From Candidatus Zipacnadia bacterium (lineage in GTDB: Bacteria > Armatimonadota > Zipacnadia > Zipacnadales > UBA5352): a stretch of DNA of 34,079 nucleotides. The position numbers and the translations under genes were made by a program. The notes beneath the pieces were generated by a model, which was not told the origin of the DNA, ran no database searches, and was given only the letters and a program-made list of their open reading frames with translations. Below, piece after piece: positions 7,555 through 14,970 of the stretch (position 1 is its first letter; each line of letters begins with the position of its first letter). The stretch spans positions 1 to 34,079 of the forward strand of contig JALGSW010000027.1 in assembly GCA_029821635.1 (NCBI GenBank), read 5' to 3'.

Positions 7555-10522
7555 GCGACCTCACCTCCTCGCGTGCGTGCTGCTCGCGGCGCTGAGCTGC
7601 CAGGCGGCGTTCGCCGGGCCCTTCAGGAACGTGGTCAACCGCCCCTTCGCGAGCGTCTCCAACGGGCCGCAGGGCGCGATCGTGGTGCAGGATGACGGGC
7701 TCTCGACCGCCGCGGCGCGCGAGAGCGCCGTGGACCGCGCGATCCGCACCCAGCACGGTGTCGCCAGCCTGCGGCGGGCGCAGCAGAGCATGCGCACGCT
7801 TCAGCAGCTCGGCCTCAAGAGCCCGGCCGCGCGCGTGACCTTCCCCCGCCGGCTCGTGCATCTGAGCGACGGGAAGATCGTCGCGCCCGACCTGATCGCG
7901 ACCGCGCAGGCGGGCGCGAAGATCGGCGAGCCGACCAACGCGCTGCGCTTCACCTTCGAGGGCTTCGCCGCGGCCGATGAGACCGCGCTGAAGGACTACC
8001 TCGCCCGCGCGGTGCCGGTCGCCTACAACATCTACGGCCGCCCGGCCTTCGACCTCGACGTCAACATCCGCCTCGACCCCGACCTCGACGCGCTGCAGGG
8101 CGGCGTCTACGACACCGGCGCGAACGAAATCGTCATGGCGCCGCTGTCGGGGAACTTCTCCGAGGACACCTTCGTGCTACTGATCCTCGTGCTGCAGGCC
8201 TTCCACGACGATGCCGGCTTCTTCTACGATTCGTGGGAGATCGGCTTCGCGGGAGCCGCCGCGAAGGTCGTTCAGACGCGCGCGGGCGTCGCCCCCGGCT
8301 ACGACCCGGTCGATCCGGGGCCCTTCTACGCCGGCTCCGTCTACGAGCCGCAGAACCAGGAAGCCCTCGGCGGGCCAGCGTTCTTCCCCGAGTCAGGTTG
8401 GACGGGGATGCTCGTGTGGCGCGTCGCGATGGCGCGCAGCGCGTGGTTCAAGTGCTGGGTGGAGGACGCGCAGTTCTTCCGGCGCTTCAACGAAGCCTAC
8501 TACGCGAGCTTCACCGACAGCCTGCCGGGCGACGTCGCCGCGCTGCGCGTGCTCGGGCAGCAGGTCCTGCCGAGCGTGGAGGGCATGCCCTTCCAGGAGT
8601 GGTTCCAGCGCCAGTGGGTGCTGGACACCAGCGTGCGCATCGGGAACAAGCTCTTCGTCTGGAACATCCCGCTGACGCAGTCGATCGCGCTGATCGCCGA
8701 GTATTACTACACGACCTTCGGCGGCGACGAGGAGCCGCGTGGCGGGACGGTCCGCACGACCTACTGGAGCTACGACTTCGCGGTCTCGCTCTTCGCCGAG
8801 GAGGGCAACACGATCACGATCCCCGCGACCGGCGAGGCCGCCGGTGAGGGCTTCATGATCCCGACCTTCTTCAACATCGGCGGGCCGCAGAACATCACCG
8901 TGCAGGTGGACATCGACTCGCTGCGCCTGCGCCTCCCCTTCCCCTACGGCCGGCGCGGCTTCGAACTCGGCGAGAACAACCTCTACGGTTCGATCATCGG
9001 CGCGGCGGACGGGACGATCGACGTGCAGGGAGGCGCGGGCCTCGAGGACGTCAACGTCACGCGCAGCGTCTGGGGCGACCGCATCACGCAGGGCGCGCTG
9101 GAGCCCCAGCAGCTCGTGGTGACCTTCACCAACGAGCAGGACGAGGCGATCAGCCGCACGATCAACGTGGCCTGGGACTCCTACGTGCTCTTCATGAAGG
9201 GCAACGAGCAGCAGACCCTCACGCGCAGCTTCTCCGCCGCAGGCACCGGTGTCCACCTCATCTCCTTCCCGCTGCTCCCGCTGACGCAGGACCTCTCAGA
9301 GCTGCTCGGCGTCCCTGAGGAGAACCTGCTCGTGGCGCGCTGGGACCCGCAGGCGCCCTCGGACAGCAAGTACACGATCTGGCCGCGCACCGACCCGATC
9401 GCGCCCGGGCGCGGCTACTGGCTGCGCGTATTCTCCGATGTGACGATGAACCTGACCGGCGTGCTGCCGCCTGAGGACCGCCCGGCCGAGGTGCAACTGC
9501 GCGTCGGCTGGAACCAAGTCGGCTCGCCCCGCCGGCAGGCGGTGGACGTGTCCGCGCTGCAGGTCCAGGTTGAGGGCGAGGCCGCGGTGAGCTACGACGA
9601 GGCGGTCACGCAGCGGATCATCCAGGACGGCGTCTTCGGCTACACGCAGGCCGACGGCTACACCGAGCGCGAGCAGATGGCGCCCTTCGAGGGCTACTGG
9701 ATCCGCTGCCTGCGGGCCGGCGGCGCGATCGTGCGCTTCCCGGCGCTGGGCACGGCGGCTACGGTCGCGCAGACCTCCAGCTCGCCATCCGACGAGTTGG
9801 CGTGGTCGCTGCCGATCGTGGCCGAGGCCGCGGGCATGAGCGGCGCGGCGCGCATCGGCGCGGCCGCGGACGCCGACGCGGGGCTCGACCTGCACGATCT
9901 GCAGGCGCCGCCCGGCTTCGGGCCGCACGTCGAGGTCACGCTCGACTCGGCGGGCACCGGCGCCGCGGGCTACGTCAGCGACGTGCGCCCGACGGCGGCA
10001 GCCGAACAGACCTACACACTGAAGGTGCAGAGCACGCTGCCGCACGCGAAGGTGTGCCTGCGCTGGCCGGACATGAGCCGCGTGCCCGATGACATGACGC
10101 TGATGCTCGTGGATGAGGCGGCCGGGCGGCAGGTGTACATGCGCACGAGCGCGGGCTACGAGCTGCCCGCGGGCGACGAGGGCGTGACGCGCTGGCTGCG
10201 CATCAAGATGAGCCCGCGCTCGACGCAGCCGCTGGTGGTCGCCGGGATGACCGTCATGCAGGGCGCGAGCGAGGGTGCGGAGATCGTCTTCACGCTCTCC
10301 AGCGCAGCCGAGGTGGAAGTGCAGGTGCTGAACATCGCCGGCCGCACGATCCGGACGGTCGCCATGGGCGCGCGCGAGCCGGGGCAGAGCACACTGAGCT
10401 GGAACCTGCGCGACAACGCCGGCACGCTGGTGCCGAGCGGGATGTACCTTGTGAGAATGACCGCACGCGATGACACCGGCCGCCAGGCACAGGCGCTGCG
10501 GCCGCTGCAGATCACACGTTAG
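7547..10522 (+). CDS. Secreted multidomain protein with degenerate peptidase-like region and C-terminal FlgD-type Ig domain
   Basis: This 991-residue protein overlaps the end of the barrel gene by 8 bases. The signal peptide ends near residue 24 (AAFAG). Residues about 120-380 resemble the gluzincin (MA-clan) metallopeptidase layout: a helix ending in AFHDD, then YDSWEIGFAGAAA. However, where HExxH is expected the sequence reads ILVLQ, so the zinc site appears lost. Residues about 560-740 contain two beta modules of the type HLISFPLLPL ... GRGYWLRV and WNQVGSP ... FEGYWIRC. The C-terminus (about 910-991) matches the FlgD/secretion-associated Ig-like domain (VQVLNIAGRTIRTV ... LVPSGMYLVRM), common at the ends of surface proteins. 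The role is unknown; a scaffold or binding protein partnered with the barrel is plausible. Confidence 0.75.
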   Translation: MSRRPHLLACVLLAALSCQAAFAGPFRNVVNRPFASVSNGPQGAIVVQDDGLSTAAARESAVDRAIRTQHGVASLRRAQQSMRTLQQLGLKSPAARVTFPRRLVHLSDGKIVAPDLIATAQAGAKIGEPTNALRFTFEGFAAADETALKDYLARAVPVAYNIYGRPAFDLDVNIRLDPDLDALQGGVYDTGANEIVMAPLSGNFSEDTFVLLILVLQAFHDDAGFFYDSWEIGFAGAAAKVVQTRAGVAPGYDPVDPGPFYAGSVYEPQNQEALGGPAFFPESGWTGMLVWRVAMARSAWFKCWVEDAQFFRRFNEAYYASFTDSLPGDVAALRVLGQQVLPSVEGMPFQEWFQRQWVLDTSVRIGNKLFVWNIPLTQSIALIAEYYYTTFGGDEEPRGGTVRTTYWSYDFAVSLFAEEGNTITIPATGEAAGEGFMIPTFFNIGGPQNITVQVDIDSLRLRLPFPYGRRGFELGENNLYGSIIGAADGTIDVQGGAGLEDVNVTRSVWGDRITQGALEPQQLVVTFTNEQDEAISRTINVAWDSYVLFMKGNEQQTLTRSFSAAGTGVHLISFPLLPLTQDLSELLGVPEENLLVARWDPQAPSDSKYTIWPRTDPIAPGRGYWLRVFSDVTMNLTGVLPPEDRPAEVQLRVGWNQVGSPRRQAVDVSALQVQVEGEAAVSYDEAVTQRIIQDGVFGYTQADGYTEREQMAPFEGYWIRCLRAGGAIVRFPALGTAATVAQTSSSPSDELAWSLPIVAEAAGMSGAARIGAAADADAGLDLHDLQAPPGFGPHVEVTLDSAGTGAAGYVSDVRPTAAAEQTYTLKVQSTLPHAKVCLRWPDMSRVPDDMTLMLVDEAAGRQVYMRTSAGYELPAGDEGVTRWLRIKMSPRSTQPLVVAGMTVMQGASEGAEIVFTLSSAAEVEVQVLNIAGRTIRTVAMGAREPGQSTLSWNLRDNAGTLVPSGMYLVRMTARDDTGRQAQALRPLQITR

Positions 10523-10539
10523 ATGGAGACCGCGATCAC

Positions 10540-11745
10540 GTGACGGAGCCTCGGCCGACAACCGGACGCATCACGCGAGCGGCGCTGCGGGCGCTGATCG
10601 TGACCACCTGTGTGCTGCTCGTGGGCCTCGTCGGCTGCGGCGGACTGCCGCCGGTCGATGACACCGGCGGGGGCGGCACGGTGGTTGTGCTGGCCGTCGA
10701 GGCGGAGACGAGCATCCCACTGGCGGTCGCCACAACGGTCACGGTTGGCGGCGTGGGCGGCGAACTGCGGCCCAGCGATCAGCAACTCGTCCTGCGCGAC
10801 GTGCCCATCGGCACCGGCACTCCGCCGACGCAGCCGCTGACCGCCACTGCCGCGGGCTACGTGACCGCCACGCAGCAGGTGCAGATGCAGGTCACGGCCG
10901 CCACGTGGGTGACGGTCGCGCTGACGCCGGCCGATCCGGCTACCACCGGCACGGTGGGCGGCACGGTGATGGACGCCGAAAGCGGCCAGCCGGTAGTGAA
11001 CGCCTTCGTGCGCTTCGCCGCGCCCGGCGGCGACGACGACGCAATGGTCGGCGGATACACCGCCAACGACGGCACATTCCGCATCGGCGGCATCCCGAAG
11101 GGCGAGCGCGCGGTCACCGTCCAGGCTGAAGGCTACCTCGGGCTGTCGAGCACCACCACCATCGTCGCCGATGACGCCGGGCAGAACGCCGACCTGGCGT
11201 TCGAGCTGGTCGGTGGCGACACCGCGGTGGACGTGACGGGCGCCGTCGTCGATGTGCTCACGCGGCTGCCCATCGCGGGCGCGCAGGTGACCGTCGGGGC
11301 GGTCGGCCCGGTACAGACCGACGCCGCCGGGCGCTTCGCCGCCCCGGACGTTTCGGTGGGCGATCAGACCGCCACCGCCGCCGCCGCGGGCTACGAGGAC
11401 CTCACCACCGTCCTGCGCATCCTGCCGGGCATGGGCGACGTCACGCTGGAGCTGTTCGAATCCGCCAGCGATCCGCCCGCAGGCCCGTTCACGATCTCCG
11501 GCACTGTCACGCTCAACGGAGCGCCAGACAACTCCGGCGCGACCGTCACCGCCGTCTCGCTGACGACCGGCTCGGTGCTCGATGAGGACGAGACCTCCGC
11601 CTCCGGCGAGTACCGGCTCTTCGTTCCACCGGGGCGCTACGAGCTCACCGTCGTATTCGGCACGCGCTCGATCTCCCGCGAGGTCACCGTGCCCCCCGGC
11701 GGCGTGATCGTGAGCGGCATCAACTTCGTCCTGACCGTACAGTAG
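10540..11745 (+). CDS. Lipoprotein with repeated carboxypeptidase-regulatory-like domains
   Basis: This 401-residue protein starts at a GTG, with GGAG 11 bases upstream and a 17-base gap after the previous gene. A cytoplasmic stretch of about 15 residues is followed by a hydrophobic signal and lipobox (GLVGC), so it should be lipid-anchored. The mature part contains several transthyretin-like beta-sandwich modules recognisable by G-T-V-x-D-A-x-x-G-x-P-V-x-x-A: GGTVMDAESGQPVVNAFV, GAVVDVLTRLPIAGAQV and SGTVTLNGAPDNSGATV, plus an N-terminal module. Such CarboxypepD_reg/DUF4382-like domains serve as binding or spacer modules in envelope proteins. It is probably co-transcribed with the barrel and the secreted protein. 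The ligand or partner is unknown. Confidence 0.82.
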   Translation: MTEPRPTTGRITRAALRALIVTTCVLLVGLVGCGGLPPVDDTGGGGTVVVLAVEAETSIPLAVATTVTVGGVGGELRPSDQQLVLRDVPIGTGTPPTQPLTATAAGYVTATQQVQMQVTAATWVTVALTPADPATTGTVGGTVMDAESGQPVVNAFVRFAAPGGDDDAMVGGYTANDGTFRIGGIPKGERAVTVQAEGYLGLSSTTTIVADDAGQNADLAFELVGGDTAVDVTGAVVDVLTRLPIAGAQVTVGAVGPVQTDAAGRFAAPDVSVGDQTATAAAAGYEDLTTVLRILPGMGDVTLELFESASDPPAGPFTISGTVTLNGAPDNSGATVTAVSLTTGSVLDEDETSASGEYRLFVPPGRYELTVVFGTRSISREVTVPPGGVIVSGINFVLTVQ

Positions 11746-11768
11746 GCGCGCCAGGGAGCGTGCAGTCG

Positions 11769-12398
11769 ATGAGAGCCCGACCGCTGATGCGAGCAGCAGC
11801 GCTTGCCGCCATCCTGGCGGCCGCCATCGTGTCGATCGCCCTGTCCGGATGCGGCGGCGGTGGAGGCGACGGCCCGACGCCCGCGCAGGCCACCGTGCGC
11901 GGCACCGTGCTTGACGACGGCAGCCTCCAGCCGATCGCCGGGGCGAAAGTGCAGATCGGCACGACCTCGGTGCAAACCGCCGCGAACGGCACGTTCTCCA
12001 TCCAGGCGGCGACGGGAACGCGCACGGTTACCATCACCGCGACCGGCCACGACCAGCTCCAGACGAACGTTTCCGTGCAGGATGGCGTCAATCAGATCGG
12101 GACACGTTACCTGCAACCGACGCTGACGGCCGGGCGCGGAGCGGTTTCCGGGACGGTCCGTCGAGGCGGCAACGCTGCCGGAGGCGCAATGATCCGCAGC
12201 GGCAATGCGAGCGCCACGAGCCGCTCCGACGGCACCTTCAACCTCTACAACGTCCTGGCGGGTAGCCAGGCGGTGATCGCGGTCTCCTCCGACGGTCAGG
12301 CGACCGGCTTTGCCGTGACGAGCGTTCAGGCGGGCGCGAAGACCTCCGGCGTCACCATCAACCTGAGCCTGACCCCGCCACCGCCACCGGTGCTGTGA
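11769..12398 (+). CDS. Small lipoprotein with two carboxypeptidase-regulatory-like domains
   Basis: This 209-residue protein has a lipobox (ALSGC) followed by a glycine-rich tether. Two transthyretin-like modules follow: VRGTVLDDGSLQPIAGAKVQIG (shortened here in sense: G-T-V then P-I-A-G-A) and VSGTVRRGGNAAGGAM. The ATG at 11769 is preferred because GGGAG lies 10 bases upstream; a GTG at 11760 would be too close to it. It sits 23 bases after the larger lipoprotein of similar architecture, so the two may be products of duplication or work in the same complex. The function is unknown. Confidence 0.78.
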   Translation: MRARPLMRAAALAAILAAAIVSIALSGCGGGGGDGPTPAQATVRGTVLDDGSLQPIAGAKVQIGTTSVQTAANGTFSIQAATGTRTVTITATGHDQLQTNVSVQDGVNQIGTRYLQPTLTAGRGAVSGTVRRGGNAAGGAMIRSGNASATSRSDGTFNLYNVLAGSQAVIAVSSDGQATGFAVTSVQAGAKTSGVTINLSLTPPPPPVL

Positions 12399-12405
12399 GG
12401 AACCG

Positions 12406-13086
12406 ATGCTGAGCCCAAGCTGGCGCAGGATCATCGGCGGGCTGCTGATCGTCGCGGTGGCGGCGGCCGGCGTCGTGCTCGCAGTGCGCTGGGTCACGCG
12501 CGAGCGGCCCGCGGAGACGGCTGAGGGTCGCGAGCCGGGCAAGCCCGCGGTCTCCATCCAGGAGTCCGTGGTCGAGCACAGCACGGGCGGCACGCCCGCG
12601 TGGCGGCTCAACATCGAGGAGATCGAGATCGCCGGTGGCGGACGCTCGGTCGCCGCATCCGACCTGCGCGAGGGCCTCGTCTACGATCAGGGCAAGCCGG
12701 TGATGCGCATCTCCGCGGGCAAAGCGACCTACGAGACCGCCGACAAGAGCTTCGAGGTGACAGGCGGCGTGAAGGTCGTCTCGCACCGCGGCGCGATCAT
12801 CACCACCAGCCAGGTGCAGTGGGTGCCCGCGACCGAGACACTGCACTGCCCCGGCGAGGTGACGATGCGCGCCGAGGGCGTCACGGTCCGCACGCAGGAC
12901 CTCGACGTGATCGTGCCGCAGGACATCGCGCGCACGCCCAACCGTGTCCAGGTACGCACCGAGCACGGTCAACTGACCGGCCGGAACCTGGTGTACAATC
13001 TGCAGACGCACGGGTACACGCTCGACTCGATCCAGGCGGTCTTCGGCGTTGACGCCGCTCGCGAAGAGTTGGGGAGGCTGCGATGA
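12406..13086 (+). CDS. lptC: LptC-like inner-membrane-anchored bridge protein
   Basis: This 226-residue protein has one N-terminal membrane anchor (GGLLIVAVAAAGVVLAV) and then a beta-jellyroll. It matches the LptC pattern: an A-x-x-x-x-D-L-R-E-G-L-x-Y repeat, KVVSHRGAIITTSQVQW, and a C-terminal motif TEHGQLTGRNLVYN. LptC links the LptBFG extractor to LptA in lipopolysaccharide export. It overlaps the downstream LptA-like gene by 4 bases (ATGA), as in many lpt operons. The length is close to the family's usual 190-220. No LptB, F, G or D gene lies in the window. Moderately sure from fold and gene order; the sequence alone is diverged. Confidence 0.75.
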   Translation: MLSPSWRRIIGGLLIVAVAAAGVVLAVRWVTRERPAETAEGREPGKPAVSIQESVVEHSTGGTPAWRLNIEEIEIAGGGRSVAASDLREGLVYDQGKPVMRISAGKATYETADKSFEVTGGVKVVSHRGAIITTSQVQWVPATETLHCPGEVTMRAEGVTVRTQDLDVIVPQDIARTPNRVQVRTEHGQLTGRNLVYNLQTHGYTLDSIQAVFGVDAAREELGRLR

Positions 13087-13886
13087 AGAAGCTCATGGCA
13101 TTGCCGGTGCTGTTGACGGCCTGCCTGCTGATCCGGCCGGCGGTCGCGCTCGCACAGGACCTCGAGGAGCCCGGGGGCTTCGTTGAGGACGAGGACCGCG
13201 CGCGCATCGAGTCCGCCGATCACCTCCGCTACGACCCCTCAGAGGCGATGTACTACCTCGACGGCAACGTGGTGTTCTCACACAAGGACATCAAGCTCTA
13301 CTGCGACGAGGCCGTCTACGACTACGACGAGAACTCCGCGGTCGCGAAGGGCAACCCGAAGGTCGTGGACCCCGAGACGACCATCACCGGCGATCTGATC
13401 GAGGCGAACTTCGACGACGAGGTCGCGACGGTCAGCGGCAACGTGACGGCCGTCACGCAGAAGAAGCCCGAAGAGGGCGAGGAGCCTGCCGCCGACGAAA
13501 CGCAGGGCGATGACGAGCCCCCGCGCGACCTCTCCGAGCTGCAGGAGAAGCTGACCACGATCACCGCCCCGCGCGTGGTCTACGAGTACGCCGACGAGGT
13601 AGGGCGCACCACGGCGACCGGGCGCGTGAAGGCCGTCCAGGAGGACAAGACGGTCTACGCCGACCAGGCGGTCTACGAGGAGAAGACGGAGATCATCACG
13701 CTCACCGGCGACGTGCGGATCATCACGGACAAAGGTGATGAGCTGCGCTGCCCGTCAGCCGTGATCTCCATCGACGAAGACTGGATCCGCGCGGAGAACG
13801 TGCAGGTGGTGGGCAAGCGCCGCCAGGACGAGGACGGAGAGAGCCCTCCCGCCGAGGAGCCCCCACCGGCGGAAGGTGAGGGGTAG
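13083..13886 (+). CDS. lptA: LptA/OstA-like periplasmic bridge protein
   Basis: This 267-residue protein has a signal peptide (to about residue 24, AVALAQ) and two OstA-like stretches of the type DGNVVFSHKDIKLYCDEAVYDY and YADQAVYEEKTEIITLTGDV. This is the LptA/OstA repeat that forms a continuous beta-jellyroll slide for lipopolysaccharide. A charged, Glu/Pro-rich linker (about 120-150) separates the two halves, and the C-terminus is an acidic/proline tail. It is larger than enterobacterial LptA (about 185). Its start overlaps LptC's stop. It ends 15 bases before the convergent URO-D gene. The fold assignment is good; the exact substrate is not shown. Confidence 0.8.
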   Translation: MKKLMALPVLLTACLLIRPAVALAQDLEEPGGFVEDEDRARIESADHLRYDPSEAMYYLDGNVVFSHKDIKLYCDEAVYDYDENSAVAKGNPKVVDPETTITGDLIEANFDDEVATVSGNVTAVTQKKPEEGEEPAADETQGDDEPPRDLSELQEKLTTITAPRVVYEYADEVGRTTATGRVKAVQEDKTVYADQAVYEEKTEIITLTGDVRIITDKGDELRCPSAVISIDEDWIRAENVQVVGKRRQDEDGESPPAEEPPPAEGEG

Positions 13887-13901
13887 CCTGCGCTCGCGGG
13901 C

Positions 13902-14864
13902 TCACTCCTCGCAGTAGCGCTTCATCGCCAGCAGGTTCTCCGGCGGCGTCTCGTACGGGATGGCGCCGGTCCCCAGCAGCACGTTCGGCCGCGTCTGTGC
14001 GAGCGCGACGACCTCGTCGATCGCGCTGGTGATCTCCGCGCTGCTCCCGCGTGTGTAGACCGCCGGGTCGAGGTTGACGCGCACCTTCACCTTAGGCGCC
14101 CCCATCGTCTCCGCGAGGAAGCGCTCCCGATCGGTCTCCGCCGGGCAGATCAGGAAGCCGGTGCCCGTCGCCAGCAATTCCGGCACGATCGGCGCGGTGT
14201 CGCCACCGATGATACACGGGATCGGCGCGCGCGCGATCTCCCCCACCTCGTGCATCGCGCGCTGCAGCGCCGGAGCCTCGATCGCGCGGAACTGCGCTGG
14301 CGAGAGCAGCGGCGGCGCCGCGGCCGACTCGAAGAACGCCACGCCCAGGCCCGCCTCGATGACCGCCCGCGCGAACCGCACCTGACCATCCACGAGATGC
14401 TGCAGCATCGCCGCCACCTCGCGCGGCGCCAGCGCCACCTCCTCCATCAGCCGCGTTAGCCCCACGACACTCTGCGCCACCGAGAACGGCCCGCTCACCG
14501 GGATGCGCACGTCTGCTTCCGGGAGCTCCGCGGCCAGGCGTTGTCCGACCCCGATCATCAGCGGAATCCGGCCCGCCGACGGGTCGAGTGCCGGGAGCTC
14601 GGCCGCCTCCGCGCTCGATGACACGATCGGCCGTGTGATGGCGGGGATGCCCGTTCCCGTCGCCCGGCGCACTTCGCAGCCGTAGGCCTCCGCCTCCAGG
14701 TTGTAGATGTCGATGCCGACGACCACCGGGAAGTGCCGGTAGAGCTCCCACGCCTCACGGTGCGCGCGGTAGCAGGTCTCCGCATCGCGCGACGCCTCCC
14801 ACGGCGTCACCCCGATCAGCGCGGCGGCGTGCTCGTAGACTGACAGCGACAGCGCGATCCTCAT
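13902..14864 (-). CDS. URO-D fold (uroporphyrinogen decarboxylase family / MtaA-like) protein
   Basis: The 320-residue frame begins at the ATG at 14864, giving MRIALSLSVYEHAAALIG, the usual start of this family (a longer form would begin at 14906 but lacks support). The fold is indicated by GIDIYNLEAEAYGCEV, VSGPFSVAQSVVG (the G-P-F motif), FESAAAPPLLSP and PPENLLAMKRYCEE. Relatives include corrinoid methyltransferases MtaA/CmuA and many uncharacterised proteins of uncultured bacteria. The typical HxCG zinc site appears as IIGGDT here, with a Cys two residues earlier and a later FLICP, so methyltransferase activity is doubtful. It is convergent with lptA and divergent from the next gene. The substrate is unknown. 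Confidence 0.82.
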   Translation of the reverse strand: MRIALSLSVYEHAAALIGVTPWEASRDAETCYRAHREAWELYRHFPVVVGIDIYNLEAEAYGCEVRRATGTGIPAITRPIVSSSAEAAELPALDPSAGRIPLMIGVGQRLAAELPEADVRIPVSGPFSVAQSVVGLTRLMEEVALAPREVAAMLQHLVDGQVRFARAVIEAGLGVAFFESAAAPPLLSPAQFRAIEAPALQRAMHEVGEIARAPIPCIIGGDTAPIVPELLATGTGFLICPAETDRERFLAETMGAPKVKVRVNLDPAVYTRGSSAEITSAIDEVVALAQTRPNVLLGTGAIPYETPPENLLAMKRYCEE

Positions 14865-14970
14865 GCCGGCACCTTCGGGCAACTGCCGCGACATTCCTCC
14901 ACGCAAAGGACCCTCGGCGCCTCCGCGCGAAGGTAGTCACTACAACGACCGCGAGGGAGGCCCCACCCCA

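Noticed and set aside
13886-13902. A possible terminator between convergent lptA and the URO-D gene.
   Set aside because: Only a weak short inverted repeat and no T-run are present in the 15-base gap.
14863-14970. Upstream ATG for the large propeller protein.
   Set aside because: It would overlap the divergent URO-D start and bury the signal peptide; the ATG at 14971 has GGGAGG at proper distance.
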